Shown here in pieces: positions 19,701 to 27,818 of a stretch of DNA of 64,000 nucleotides. The notes beneath the pieces were generated by a model. The model had not been told where the DNA came from, searched no databases, and was given only the letters and a program-made list of their open reading frames with translations. This DNA comes from VFZN01 sp963709325 (GTDB taxonomy: Bacteria; Acidobacteriota; Vicinamibacteria; Vicinamibacterales; UBA2999): the NCBI GenBank assembly GCA_963709325.1, contig CAVPVV010000004.1:620001-684000 (forward strand), written 5' to 3'. Made by a program: the position numbers and the translations under genes. Each line of letters begins with the position of its first letter. The stretch's first letter is position 1.

Positions 19701-19761
19701 CGAGGTTCTCGGGGTTCTCGGGAGTTCGCGGGGTTCTCGAGGTTCGCGGGTTCACGGGGTT
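19701..19761. repeat. Tandem array of about 9-bp CGGGGTTCT units
   Basis: About seven imperfect 8-10 bp units (CGAGGTTCT, CGGGGTTCT, CGGGAGTTCG and similar) start next to the ATPase gene's start codon and run upstream. They could lie in the leader of the transporter mRNA. The unit differs from the other arrays in this window. Confidence 0.75.
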
Positions 19762-19811
19762 GGCCAGACTCTCGATGTTCTTATGGACACCGGTTCTGGC
19801 TCCGGTTCAAA

Positions 19812-19839
19812 CTCCTATCTCCTATCTCCTGTCTCCTAC
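19812..19839. repeat. Heptamer array CTCCTAT x4
   Basis: Four 7-bp units (CTCCTAT twice, then CTCCTGT and CTCCTAC) stand immediately after the stop of the beta-barrel gene. On the minus strand they read as repeated GGAG cores. Confidence 0.8.
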
Positions 19840-19845
19840 TCGCGA

Positions 19846-20559
19846 TCAGAACTCAAAGAATGCCAATGCGGTGAAGCCGGGCCCGACGCGCGTTTTCGAC
19901 TCGAACTCCACGCCGTCGAGTCGCCACTGCAGGCGGCCATCAGCCCGGATGCCGAACGCGCTTCTGGTACCGTCGCCGCCGCGCAGCCAGTAGCGGATTC
20001 CGGCGCCCGCATAGTAAACGCTCCCGTGTTCGACGAGCGTCCGCTCCTGATACAGCTGCCGAAGATACCCGCCGCCTCCGATCACGAACGGGCGGGCCCG
20101 TGTCCCGAACTTGAAGCGCGGCAGCTGCCAGAGGGCAGCGGCGTCGAACACGTACTGCGACAACCGCTCAGCATCGATTGTGACCGCCAGCGCCTCGGCG
20201 TCCTGCGAGAGGCTGGTGGTGATGCCAGGCCGTTGATAAGACACGCCGAACTCCACGGTGACGTTCCGGGTCACCGCGAAGCCGATCCGCCCCGTGACGC
20301 CGGCGCTCGCGTCCACAGACGACTCCGCGTGGAAGAACGTGAACGGTGGCGCCGTCGGCCCGACCGCGTTGCCGCGAAGTTCCACCGTGCGGTCCCCGAT
20401 CGCGTATCCGCCGGACCAGAGCAGACCCGCGCTGACGGTGACGTGGTGCGGAACCGGCGACGGCACGTCCGCCGATTGCGCAGACAGCGCGGGAGACGCC
20501 CCGATGACGCACGCCGATATAACCGGCAGGAGCGCGGCAATTTGAGGGCGGCGCCTCAC
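19846..20559 (-). CDS. Outer-membrane beta-barrel-like secreted protein
   Basis: This 237-aa protein has a signal peptide ('LLPVISACVIGASPALSAQ') followed by alternating amphipathic strands with many aromatic and Gly residues ('VTVSAGLLWSGGYAIGD', 'NVTVEFGVSYQR', 'PFVIGGGGYLRQLY') and a C-terminus ending in FFEF, as in small OmpA/OmpW-like barrels. I recognise no named family. GTG 20559 overlaps the matrixin stop by 4 bp (GTGA), so translation is coupled. It is the last of three overlapping genes. A structural or surface role linked to the protease is inference from the arrangement. Confidence 0.6.
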   Translation of the reverse strand: MRRRPQIAALLPVISACVIGASPALSAQSADVPSPVPHHVTVSAGLLWSGGYAIGDRTVELRGNAVGPTAPPFTFFHAESSVDASAGVTGRIGFAVTRNVTVEFGVSYQRPGITTSLSQDAEALAVTIDAERLSQYVFDAAALWQLPRFKFGTRARPFVIGGGGYLRQLYQERTLVEHGSVYYAGAGIRYWLRGGDGTRSAFGIRADGRLQWRLDGVEFESKTRVGPGFTALAFFEF

Positions 20560-21545
20560 TTCGGAACCACCTGTATCTCGATCGAGGCAGACGATCCGCC
20601 GGCCGGAGCGACCGCGAAACGACTGGCAAACGCGGCCCGGAAATCGACGTCGACATTCCCGGACAGGAAGCTCTCCACGTCCGCATCGTCGAGCGGTTCG
20701 ACCCGCAGCACGTGGGGGCCCGGGTCCAGGCCAGCGATCACGAACGAGCCATCGCTTGCGAGCGTGAACCCAGCAACCATGCGACCCGTTTCGAGATTGA
20801 CGGCAAGGACATGCGCGCCGTACACGCCGCGTCCGCTTTTCGTCACCCGCCCGACGATGCTTCCGCTCGGCAGCGAGCCGTCTCCGTAGAGGTCCTGGGC
20901 GCCGGCCATGTCGTCGGACTGGAGCACCCGATCGGCCGTGGCGCCGGGCGACAGCGCGATCGGAAACATCACCGCGCCGGAGCCGAGGACGCGACGGCCG
21001 CCGGTTGGGCTCGGTTCCGTTTCACCAATCGCCGAGTGCCCGAGCCCGATGAAGTGACCGAGCTCGTGGAGCACGACCGACTCGAGATCGACGCGCCCGG
21101 ATTCGCCCTGCGGCGCCACCGACCACGGAAATCGGGTGTTGAAGAAGATGTCCGCCTCGACGAGCGCTCCGGTGTCGGCATCGAGCAACAGGCTCGTCGA
21201 GCCCAGCACGCGGTCGAGGTCAGGCCGATCGAGGAAGCCGATCGTGTTGCGCCCATCGAGGCCGGCCGGCGCGGCCGCTGTGAACCCCTGATCTTCGAAC
21301 CGCAGCCGGACGCCCGGCACCGCCTGCCAAGTCGCCGCCGCCCGGCCCACCGCGGCGCGGAAATCGGCAGCGCTGACGCCTGCGATGTCACGTTCGTTCA
21401 GGAAGTAGCGAACCGACCCGTCCGGCCAGCGCACGTCCACGGTCTCGTTTCCGACCTGGACGCCGAACTTCAGATAGGCATGAACAGGAGCGGCCGTGAC
21501 GAGCGCTGCCATCACCAGCACCCACGATGCCATTCGGTGCTTCAT
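20556..21545 (-). CDS. Secreted matrixin-type zinc metalloprotease with C-terminal carboxypeptidase-regulatory-like domain
   Basis: This 329-aa protein has a signal peptide ('WVLVMAALVTAAPVHA'). The catalytic zinc site is the full metzincin motif HExxHxxGxxH, 'HELGHFIGLGHS', at about residues 170-180, followed by a Met-turn in 'GAVMFPIAL'. Earlier, 'EADIFFNTRFPW' resembles the matrixin structural region. From about 225 onward 'GSIVGRVTKSGRGVYGAHVLAVN' and 'SDGSFVIAGLDPGPHVLRVEP' form a carboxypeptidase-regulatory-like beta-sandwich. It overlaps its neighbours on both sides by 4 bp. The substrate is unknown; it acts outside the cytoplasm. Confidence 0.85.
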   Translation of the reverse strand: MKHRMASWVLVMAALVTAAPVHAYLKFGVQVGNETVDVRWPDGSVRYFLNERDIAGVSAADFRAAVGRAAATWQAVPGVRLRFEDQGFTAAAPAGLDGRNTIGFLDRPDLDRVLGSTSLLLDADTGALVEADIFFNTRFPWSVAPQGESGRVDLESVVLHELGHFIGLGHSAIGETEPSPTGGRRVLGSGAVMFPIALSPGATADRVLQSDDMAGAQDLYGDGSLPSGSIVGRVTKSGRGVYGAHVLAVNLETGRMVAGFTLASDGSFVIAGLDPGPHVLRVEPLDDADVESFLSGNVDVDFRAAFASRFAVAPAGGSSASIEIQVVPK

Positions 21546-22072
21546 CGCGCTGCCTCGGCATTGCGAACCGCCGCGGCAAACGCGGCCAGCGACAAGGCCC
21601 GGCGTGACGGGTCGCCGCGGGGCGTTGGCGGCGTCGTCGCCTCGATCACTGGCGGAACCACCAGCGTCGCCCCGTTGGCGGTGTCGGTGCGCAGCCGATA
21701 CACGCCTTGCGACGTCCCGGTGATCACCGGGATCGACGGGCCGCTCGTTTTCAGGAACAACATGACGCGATCGCCTTCAGCGAAGCGCGGCGCCCCCGGA
21801 ATGATATTGACGAACCCGCCAGCCCGGCCCCCCGGCACCCGCACGGTGATCTGATCGCCGAGATCGCCCTTCAGATAGCTCGCGACCTCCACGACCACGA
21901 GACTCTCGATCCCATGGCGGTCGGATGTCCACTGGCCGCGCACCTCGGCCACCCGGCCGTGAACGACCACGCTGGATTCCTGGACGAGCTCAACGAACGA
22001 CAGCGGCTTGACGGTGAGTGCGGAGAGCGGTGCGCCGAGCGCCACGAGACACGCGATAACGAAGCCACGCAT
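21542..22072 (-). CDS. Secreted protein of unknown function, first gene of matrixin cassette
   Basis: This 176-aa protein has a signal peptide ('FVIACLVALGAPLSALTV'), then a small beta-rich domain: 'FVELVQESSVVVHGRVAEVR', 'GDQITVRVPGGRAGGFV' and 'PRFAEGDRVMLFL'. The 'V-V-x-G-x-V' start and 'F-x-x-G-x-x-V-x-L-F' end resemble proteins often found beside bacterial matrixins. I know of no assigned function. ATG 22072 was chosen as the only start giving the signal peptide; the stop overlaps the matrixin start (ATGA). Confidence 0.7.
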   Translation of the reverse strand: MRGFVIACLVALGAPLSALTVKPLSFVELVQESSVVVHGRVAEVRGQWTSDRHGIESLVVVEVASYLKGDLGDQITVRVPGGRAGGFVNIIPGAPRFAEGDRVMLFLKTSGPSIPVITGTSQGVYRLRTDTANGATLVVPPVIEATTPPTPRGDPSRRALSLAAFAAAVRNAEAAR

Positions 22073-22094
22073 GTTCCGAATAGTAACTGCTGGT

Positions 22095-22134
22095 TGCGAC
22101 GGTGCGACAGGTGCGACGCGTGCGTACCGTCGCA
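22095..22134. repeat. TGCGAC-unit repeat with 9-bp inverted arms after lpxB
   Basis: Four TGCG(AC)-type units 8-9 bp apart lie between lpxB and the next gene. The first unit, TGCGACGGT (22095-22103), is perfectly complementary to ACCGTCGCA (22126-22134), which touches the lpxB stop. A hairpin could act as a 3' end structure, but no T-run follows. Confidence 0.5.
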
Positions 22135-23265
22135 CTAGCCCCGCCGCTGCCGGGCCAGTTCGAGCACCGCAGCGGCCGCGCGAGCGCTGGCGCCGGGGCC
22201 GCCGAGGGCGGCTTTTACCGCCGCGAGCTCGCGGATCATTTCCCCGCGCCTGGCAGCGTCGGTCAGCAACGCCACCGCTTCGTCGGCGACCGCCGCAGGC
22301 GTGCACGCATCCTGGATCAGCTCCGTCACCACCCGACGGCCCGCAATGAGGTTCACCATCGCGTACATGTCTACGCGCGCCAGCGGCTTGCCGAGGGCGT
22401 AGGTCAGCGGCGACAGCCGATAGAGCACGACCATCGGCTTGCCGTGCATCGCGGTCTGCACCGTCGCCGTCCCCGACGCAGTCAGGACCACGTCGCTCAC
22501 GCTGAGCACGTCGTCAGTCCGTCCTTCGATGAGCCGGCCAGCCGGCGCGCCCAGCGGTGCGAACAACGCGTCGTCCAGGTGAGGCGCCCGGGCAACGATG
22601 AACTGCACCGGTGGCACACGCGTAGCGATCCTGCCCGCCGCCTGGCCGAGCACCGGCGCCAGCCGTGTCAGCTCGTTCGGCCGGCTGCCCGGCAGCAATG
22701 CCACGACAGGGCGTGAAGCGTCGAGCCGAAACTCGCGCAGGAGCGAGGCGCGATCGCCGCTCGGCGTCGTCATCTCGAGCAGCGGGTGTCCGACGAATCG
22801 GACGTCGACGCCGGCGCGTTCGTACAAGGCCTGCTCGAACGGGAAGATCACCAGCACGAGGTCTACCAGCGCCTTCATGATCTTCATCCGTCCGGGGCGC
22901 CAGGCCCAGAGCTGCGGGCTGATGTAATAGACGATCGGGATCCCGAGCGCCTTCACCGACTTCATCAACCGGAAGTTGAAGTCGGGATAGTCCACGAGCA
23001 CCAGGACGTCGGGGCGCTCTCGCCGCGCCGCCTCGACGAGTTGCCGGTAGGTTGCCCACGACTTGGGGAGAACTTTCAGGACCTCGGCGAGTCCTGTCAC
23101 CGTCTGGCCGCGGAAGTCGGCGACGAGGCGTGCTCCCGCTGCCGCCAGGCGCTCCCCGCCGAGGCCGAACGCCTCGATTCCGGGCTCGAGGACGCGGAGC
23201 GCGCTAACGAGGGCGCCGGCGTAGAGATCGCCGGACGGCTCGCCGCACGACAGCATCACCTTCAC
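22135..23265 (-). CDS. lpxB: Lipid-A-disaccharide synthase
   Basis: LpxB joins UDP-2,3-diacylglucosamine and lipid X to give the lipid A disaccharide at the inner membrane. The protein is 376 aa. It opens with 'MLSCGEPSGDLYAGALVSAL' and contains 'VLVDYPDFNFRLMKSVKALG', 'YYISPQLWAWRPGRMKIMK' and 'LPGSRPNELTRLAPVLGQ', all hallmarks of GT19 LpxB; 'SGTATVQTAMHGKPMVVLYR' is the nucleotide-sugar site. ATG 23265 overlaps the preceding M16 peptidase gene by 4 bp. Its usual neighbours lpxA and fabZ are not here; two M16 peptidase genes stand between it and lpxD. Confidence 0.96.
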   Translation of the reverse strand: MKVMLSCGEPSGDLYAGALVSALRVLEPGIEAFGLGGERLAAAGARLVADFRGQTVTGLAEVLKVLPKSWATYRQLVEAARRERPDVLVLVDYPDFNFRLMKSVKALGIPIVYYISPQLWAWRPGRMKIMKALVDLVLVIFPFEQALYERAGVDVRFVGHPLLEMTTPSGDRASLLREFRLDASRPVVALLPGSRPNELTRLAPVLGQAAGRIATRVPPVQFIVARAPHLDDALFAPLGAPAGRLIEGRTDDVLSVSDVVLTASGTATVQTAMHGKPMVVLYRLSPLTYALGKPLARVDMYAMVNLIAGRRVVTELIQDACTPAAVADEAVALLTDAARRGEMIRELAAVKAALGGPGASARAAAAVLELARQRRG

Positions 23266-24725
23266 GGCTTCTTGAAGTCCGCGGCGAGGATGTCGAGCTT
23301 GTCGATCGGGATGCGCTCGTAGTCACCAAAGCCCACGCCTTTCAACGTGCCGATGAACTGTTCGGCGTTGCCGACGAGCACCACTGCGAGGCGATCCGGG
23401 TGAATGAAAAACCGCGCGACCCGTTGGATATCTTGCGGTGCGACACGCATCACCCGATCGCGGTACTTGGGCAGCTCCTCTACTGACAACTCGTAGAACA
23501 GCTGGTTCAGCACCTGGGTGGCGATCTGGTCCGGCGTCTCGATGGTGAGCGGGAAATGCCCGACCGCGTAGTCCTGGGCCGCCTCGAGCTCCGACTCGCC
23601 GACCTTCTCGCGCTGCAGGCGCGAGAACTCGTCGGCGATGACTCGCAGCGCCTCGGCGGTGTTCGCGGTCTGCGTGTCGGTCTCGGCGACGATCGCCCCA
23701 GCGAACTTGTAGCCATCGAGATCCGCCGACGCTCCGTAGGTGAGCTGGCGCTGGCTCCGCAGCACCTGCTGCAGCCGGTTCGCGCCTTCCCCTCCAAGAA
23801 TCTTCACGGCCTGGTCGAGCGTCTCGAAGTCGCTGTGCTTGCGCGCCACGCCGAGCTGGCCGACGCGGATCTCGGTCTGCACCGAATCCGGCCGATCGAC
23901 GACGATGACCCGCTTGGTCGGTTCGGGCGGCTCGACCGGATTGAACGGTGGAAGCTCGGCGGACGCCCAATCGCCGAAAAACTTCTCGATGCCGGCCATC
24001 GCATCGGCGGCGGTGATGTCGCCGACGACCGCGACGAGCGCGTTGTTGGGCACGAAGTAGCGCTTGTGAAAATCGACGAAGTCGGCGCGGGTCAGCGCCT
24101 GCAGCGATTCGGCGGTGCCGCTGCCCGGCATGCCGTAGGGATGGAACCCGAAGATCAGCCGATCGATGACCAGCCCCGCCACCGACTCTGGATCGTCGGC
24201 AGCCACTTTCAGCGACGACAGCGCCTGCTGTTTCTGGCGATCGATCTCGGGCTGAAGAAAGGTCGGCCTGCGAACGACGTCCGACATCAGGGCGAGCCCG
24301 GCCTGGTACTCGTCCTTCATGACAATCGTGTTGACGAAGCTGAGGTCGGTGCCCGCCCCGGTTCCGAGGAGCCCGCCCATGTAGTCGATGTCGTCCGCAA
24401 TCTGCTGCGCTGAACGCGTGCCTGCCCCCTGATCGAGCAGCGTCGCCGTGAGCATCGCCAGCCCCAGCTTGCCCTTCGGGTCCTGCGCCGCCCCGGCACG
24501 GACGATCATCCGGACGCTGACTGCCGGCTGCTCGTTCTGCGTGACGAGGACGAGGGTCAGGCCGTTGCCGAGTTTCTTGATCTCGAACGGCGGAAAGGTG
24601 ACCGGCCGCGGCTGCAGCGGGCGTGGCGGGAACTCGCGGGACAGGGGCGGCGCGGCCGCCGATTGCGCGGCGGCCAGCCCGGCGGCGGCGAGCAGGATGC
24701 CAGTCGCGAGAACCGCGGCCTTCAC
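23262..24725 (-). CDS. M16-family peptidase homologue lacking the zinc motif
   Basis: This 487-aa secreted protein has a signal peptide ('LATGILLAAAGLAAAQSA') and two M16 repeats. The position that should hold HxxEH reads 'KGKLGLAMLTATLLDQG', so it cannot bind zinc by itself. It keeps the C-terminal substrate-clamp features ('NRLQQVLRSQRQLTYGASA'). In two-gene M16B systems, an active and an inactive subunit form a heterodimer, and the adjacent upstream gene supplies the intact motif. Start and stop both overlap neighbours by 4 bp, so it is translationally coupled to both the active subunit and lpxB. Confidence 0.9.
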   Translation of the reverse strand: MKAAVLATGILLAAAGLAAAQSAAAPPLSREFPPRPLQPRPVTFPPFEIKKLGNGLTLVLVTQNEQPAVSVRMIVRAGAAQDPKGKLGLAMLTATLLDQGAGTRSAQQIADDIDYMGGLLGTGAGTDLSFVNTIVMKDEYQAGLALMSDVVRRPTFLQPEIDRQKQQALSSLKVAADDPESVAGLVIDRLIFGFHPYGMPGSGTAESLQALTRADFVDFHKRYFVPNNALVAVVGDITAADAMAGIEKFFGDWASAELPPFNPVEPPEPTKRVIVVDRPDSVQTEIRVGQLGVARKHSDFETLDQAVKILGGEGANRLQQVLRSQRQLTYGASADLDGYKFAGAIVAETDTQTANTAEALRVIADEFSRLQREKVGESELEAAQDYAVGHFPLTIETPDQIATQVLNQLFYELSVEELPKYRDRVMRVAPQDIQRVARFFIHPDRLAVVLVGNAEQFIGTLKGVGFGDYERIPIDKLDILAADFKKP

Positions 24726-26086
24726 TTGTACTCCTCCGGTCCCCTCGATCCCGAGCCCTTCGGCATGATGTGAATGACCACGCGGCTCTCGGGCATCAAG
24801 TACGTCTTTGCGACCCGCTGGACGTCGGCGAGCGTGATGTTCTGAAAGATGTCGAACTCCCCATCTGCCGTGGTGATGTCGGCGTGCAGCACTTCCGCGT
24901 GCGCCAGGATAGTGGCCTTCTGCTGCACGGTTTCGCGGCCGAGGATGTAGTCGCGCGCGAACTGGTTCTTGGCGCGCTGCAGCTCCCGCTCGGTGATCCC
25001 CTCCGTCTTCATCTTGTCGAGCTCGGCGATCAGCGCCTTCTCCACCGCGGCCGGGGACTGGCCGGGATTGACGATCGCGACCGTATAGAGCAGGTTCGGG
25101 TGCTCGATCAGGTTGGCCTGGCCGAATGCGGTGAGCGCCTGCCCCGATTCGTAGACCAGCTTCTGATAGATCCGCGAGCTGTTGCCGTCGGATAGCACCT
25201 TGCCGAGGATGTGGAGCGGATACGAGTCCGGATGCCCGTCGTAGGTGATGTGGTGGGCGACGACCACCGCCGGCAGCGGCACCGGCTCCTCGACGGTGAC
25301 GCGCTTCTCCTGCTTCTGCGGCGGCTCCTTGGGGATGTCGCGCGGAACCGGTCTGGTCGCCTTCGGCACGCGCCCGAGGTATTGATTGACCAGGCCTGTC
25401 GCTTCGGCCATGTCGAAGTCGCCCGAGATGACCGTGGTGACGTTGGACGGGACGTAGTAGGTGGCGTAGAAGTCCCGGACGTCCGCGATCGTGGCAGCGT
25501 TGAGGTCTTCCATGCTCCCGATTACCGGGTGCCGGTAGGGGTGAGTCGTGAACGCGTGCTCGTAGATGATCTCGTTGAGGCGGCCGTAGGGCTGGTTCTC
25601 GATCCGCATCCGCCGCTCTTCCTTGACGACCTCGCGCTCGCGCACGAAGGTGTCCTGGTCGATGCGCAGCGTGGCCATCCGGTCCCCTTCCATCCAGAGC
25701 ACGAGTGGCAGGAAATGGGCCGGCACGGTCTGCCAGAACACGGTCGTGTCTTCGTTCGTGTAGGCGTTGGCCTGTCCCCCGACCGAAGCCACGATCGACG
25801 TGTGCTGCTCGGGTTCGACGTTGCGCGAGCCCTTGAACATCAAGTGCTCGAAGAGATGCGCAAAGCCGGTCCGGCCCGGCTTCTCGTCCTTCGATCCGAC
25901 GTGATACCAGAGCTGCACGTTGACGATGGGCGTGGAGCGATCCTGGTTGAGGACGACCGTCAGCCCATTCGGCAGCTGGATCCGTTCATATACGAACTTC
26001 GGCGGACGCGAGGCCGCCTCGGGCCTCGCGCTCCAGACGACGGCGGCCGCGATCACCGCGACGCCCGCTTTCACCCACGTGCGCAT
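24722..26086 (-). CDS. M16-family zinc peptidase, catalytic subunit
   Basis: This 454-aa periplasmic or secreted insulinase-type peptidase has a signal segment ('VKAGVAVIAAAVVWSARPEA') and the inverted zinc motif HxxEH in 'GFAHLFEHLMFKGS' with the downstream glutamate region 'EVVKEERRMRIENQPYG'. The second half holds the non-catalytic M16 domain ('GDGNSSRIYQKLVYESG'-like 'SDGNSSRIYQKLV'). ATG 26086 ('MRTWVK') was chosen because it begins the signal peptide. The pair with the inactive subunit downstream overlaps by 4 bp. It lies 15 bp after lpxD. Substrates are unknown; degradation of periplasmic peptides is plausible. Confidence 0.92.
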   Translation of the reverse strand: MRTWVKAGVAVIAAAVVWSARPEAASRPPKFVYERIQLPNGLTVVLNQDRSTPIVNVQLWYHVGSKDEKPGRTGFAHLFEHLMFKGSRNVEPEQHTSIVASVGGQANAYTNEDTTVFWQTVPAHFLPLVLWMEGDRMATLRIDQDTFVREREVVKEERRMRIENQPYGRLNEIIYEHAFTTHPYRHPVIGSMEDLNAATIADVRDFYATYYVPSNVTTVISGDFDMAEATGLVNQYLGRVPKATRPVPRDIPKEPPQKQEKRVTVEEPVPLPAVVVAHHITYDGHPDSYPLHILGKVLSDGNSSRIYQKLVYESGQALTAFGQANLIEHPNLLYTVAIVNPGQSPAAVEKALIAELDKMKTEGITERELQRAKNQFARDYILGRETVQQKATILAHAEVLHADITTADGEFDIFQNITLADVQRVAKTYLMPESRVVIHIMPKGSGSRGPEEYK

Positions 26087-26100
26087 GCGAGTACGCTCCA

Positions 26101-27120
26101 CTACTGCCGCTCGAGCGCCTCGAGGCGCCGTTCGAGTTCCTTTAGCCGTTTGCGCATCTCGGGCAGGTTGCGAAACACCGCCGAGGCCTTGCGCCATTCC
26201 AGGTTGCCGATTGCCGGGTAGCCCGACACGAAGGCGCCGGCGTCCACCGAATTCGTGATTCCCGACTGGCCGATCGCCCTGACGCCATCACCAAGTGTGA
26301 GATGGCCGCCCACTCCAACCTGCCCGCCGAGCACCACCGCGCTTCCGATCCTGGTGCTCCCCGCGATCCCGACCTGCGCTGCGAGCAGCACGTTCTGTCC
26401 GAGCACCACGCCGTGTGCGATCTGCACCAGGTTGTCGATCTTCGTGCCGGCGCCAATCCGAGTTTCTCCAACCGCCGGCCGATCGATGGTCGTGTTGGCG
26501 CCGATCTCCACGTCGTCCTCGATCACCACCGGCGCGACCTGCGGAATCTTCACGTGCGTGCCGTCCTTGCGCGTCGCGAAGCCGTAGCCGTCGCTGCCGA
26601 TGACGGCGCCGTTCTGCACGATCACGCGATCGCCGAGCCGGCACCGCTCGCGGATTGAGACGTGCGCGTGGACAACACAGTCGGCGCCGAGGTTCGTCCC
26701 GGGACCAATTACCGCGTGCGGGTGCACGATGGTGCGGGCGCCGATCCGGGCCTTCCCCGCAACTACGGCAAAAGGCCCGATCGAGGCTGACGCGTCCACC
26801 TCGGCATCGTCAGCGACCGAGGCCAGCGGATGCACTCCGGCAGCGGGGCGCTCGATCGGCATCAGCAGCGCCGCGGCGCGTGCGAGGGCGACATACGGCT
26901 CGTCGCTTCGAATCACCGCGCAGGGCGCGCCATCGATGCCAGGCGCGGCAATGACGGCGCTGGCGCGAGTACCGGCCAGGGCTCGCGCGTATTTCATGTT
27001 GCTCAGGAACGTGAGATCGCCGGGACCAGCCGCCTCGATCGTGGCCACCCGCACCAGGTTCAGGCTGCCGTCGCCTTCGAACGGGCAGCCGAGTGCGGCG
27101 GCCAGGTCGGCTAGCGTCAC
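26101..27120 (-). CDS. lpxD: UDP-3-O-acylglucosamine N-acyltransferase
   Basis: LpxD adds the N-linked acyl chain in lipid A synthesis. The protein is 339 aa. It has the N-terminal uridine-binding domain ('GDLTFLSNMKYARAL'), a long left-handed beta-helix of hexapeptide repeats ('ASIGPFAVVAGKARIGAR' onward), the catalytic His region 'LVQIAHGVVLGQNV' and a C-terminal helical tail ('MRKRLKELERRLEALERQ') that forms a trimer coil. It starts an apparent operon lpxD-M16-M16-lpxB. The ATG lies at 27120, 13 bp after the preceding gene. Confidence 0.96.
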   Translation of the reverse strand: MTLADLAAALGCPFEGDGSLNLVRVATIEAAGPGDLTFLSNMKYARALAGTRASAVIAAPGIDGAPCAVIRSDEPYVALARAAALLMPIERPAAGVHPLASVADDAEVDASASIGPFAVVAGKARIGARTIVHPHAVIGPGTNLGADCVVHAHVSIRERCRLGDRVIVQNGAVIGSDGYGFATRKDGTHVKIPQVAPVVIEDDVEIGANTTIDRPAVGETRIGAGTKIDNLVQIAHGVVLGQNVLLAAQVGIAGSTRIGSAVVLGGQVGVGGHLTLGDGVRAIGQSGITNSVDAGAFVSGYPAIGNLEWRKASAVFRNLPEMRKRLKELERRLEALERQ

Positions 27121-27133
27121 GGGTTCGAGAATA

Positions 27134-27814
27134 TCATGCGGGTGCCGCGCACATCCGCTCCACGAAGAGCGCCAGCCGGCGCAGCCGCAAGCGTTCCGCA
27201 GCCTCGTGAATCAGGTGAAATCGCTCGGGCGGCGGGCACTCGACGGCGCGGCCGATGGCGGTGAGCACATCGCTCGGCAAGACAGACCAGCGGACCTCCT
27301 GCAGCCCGCGCCGTGCGCCGCGATACGCGAGGAAGTGGCCGACGACCGTGAACGTGAAGAGGTAGCCGAGCACGTTCGGGCCCGGTACGACCACGAGCGG
27401 GATCGAGACGAGCAGGCCGAGGGTGTGGACGATCAGTCGTCGGAAGTGACTGTCGGCGTCCTTCTGCAGGCTGAGGCGGAAGAGCCGCAACCCGTCGTTC
27501 TGATCGAGGTCGTCGGGCACGTACAGATTGGCCGCGTCGGCGCTGCGCAGCCGCCACAGCAGCCGCTGCTCGGCCACGCGTTCCGCGACGAACCCCATCA
27601 CGCGGTGCTGCAGCCGGCCGAGAAAGGTCTCCGGCACGGCGTGGGTCCGCTCGTGCCGCTGCTCTTCGGCCTCGCGCACCATCTGCGAAAAGCGCGTGCT
27701 CATCCGCGCGAAGACGCCGCGGGCCGCCACGTCGTCGGCGGTGTCGGGCTCGTCTTCCTGCTCGTAATAGGGCTCGAACCGCGTCTTGCCGAGCGGGATG
27801 AAATAGACGTTCAC
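27134..27814 (-). CDS. Membrane protein resembling the mitochondrial K+/H+ exchange-related family
   Basis: This 226-aa protein starts 'MNVYFIPLGKTRFEPYYE', has a charged middle part, and a hydrophobic hairpin 'IVHTLGLLVSIPLVVVPG' followed by a second helix up to 'HFLAYRGARRGLQ'. The N-terminal strand, the proline-glycine loop between two helices and the overall size recall the Mit_KHE1 (YDL183C-like) family known mainly from eukaryotes, with bacterial members. The assignment is from memory of the pattern and is moderate at best. It follows the S1/P1-like gene by 4 bp and precedes lpxD. Confidence 0.5.
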   Translation of the reverse strand: MNVYFIPLGKTRFEPYYEQEDEPDTADDVAARGVFARMSTRFSQMVREAEEQRHERTHAVPETFLGRLQHRVMGFVAERVAEQRLLWRLRSADAANLYVPDDLDQNDGLRLFRLSLQKDADSHFRRLIVHTLGLLVSIPLVVVPGPNVLGYLFTFTVVGHFLAYRGARRGLQEVRWSVLPSDVLTAIGRAVECPPPERFHLIHEAAERLRLRRLALFVERMCAAPA

Positions 27815-27818
27815 GATC

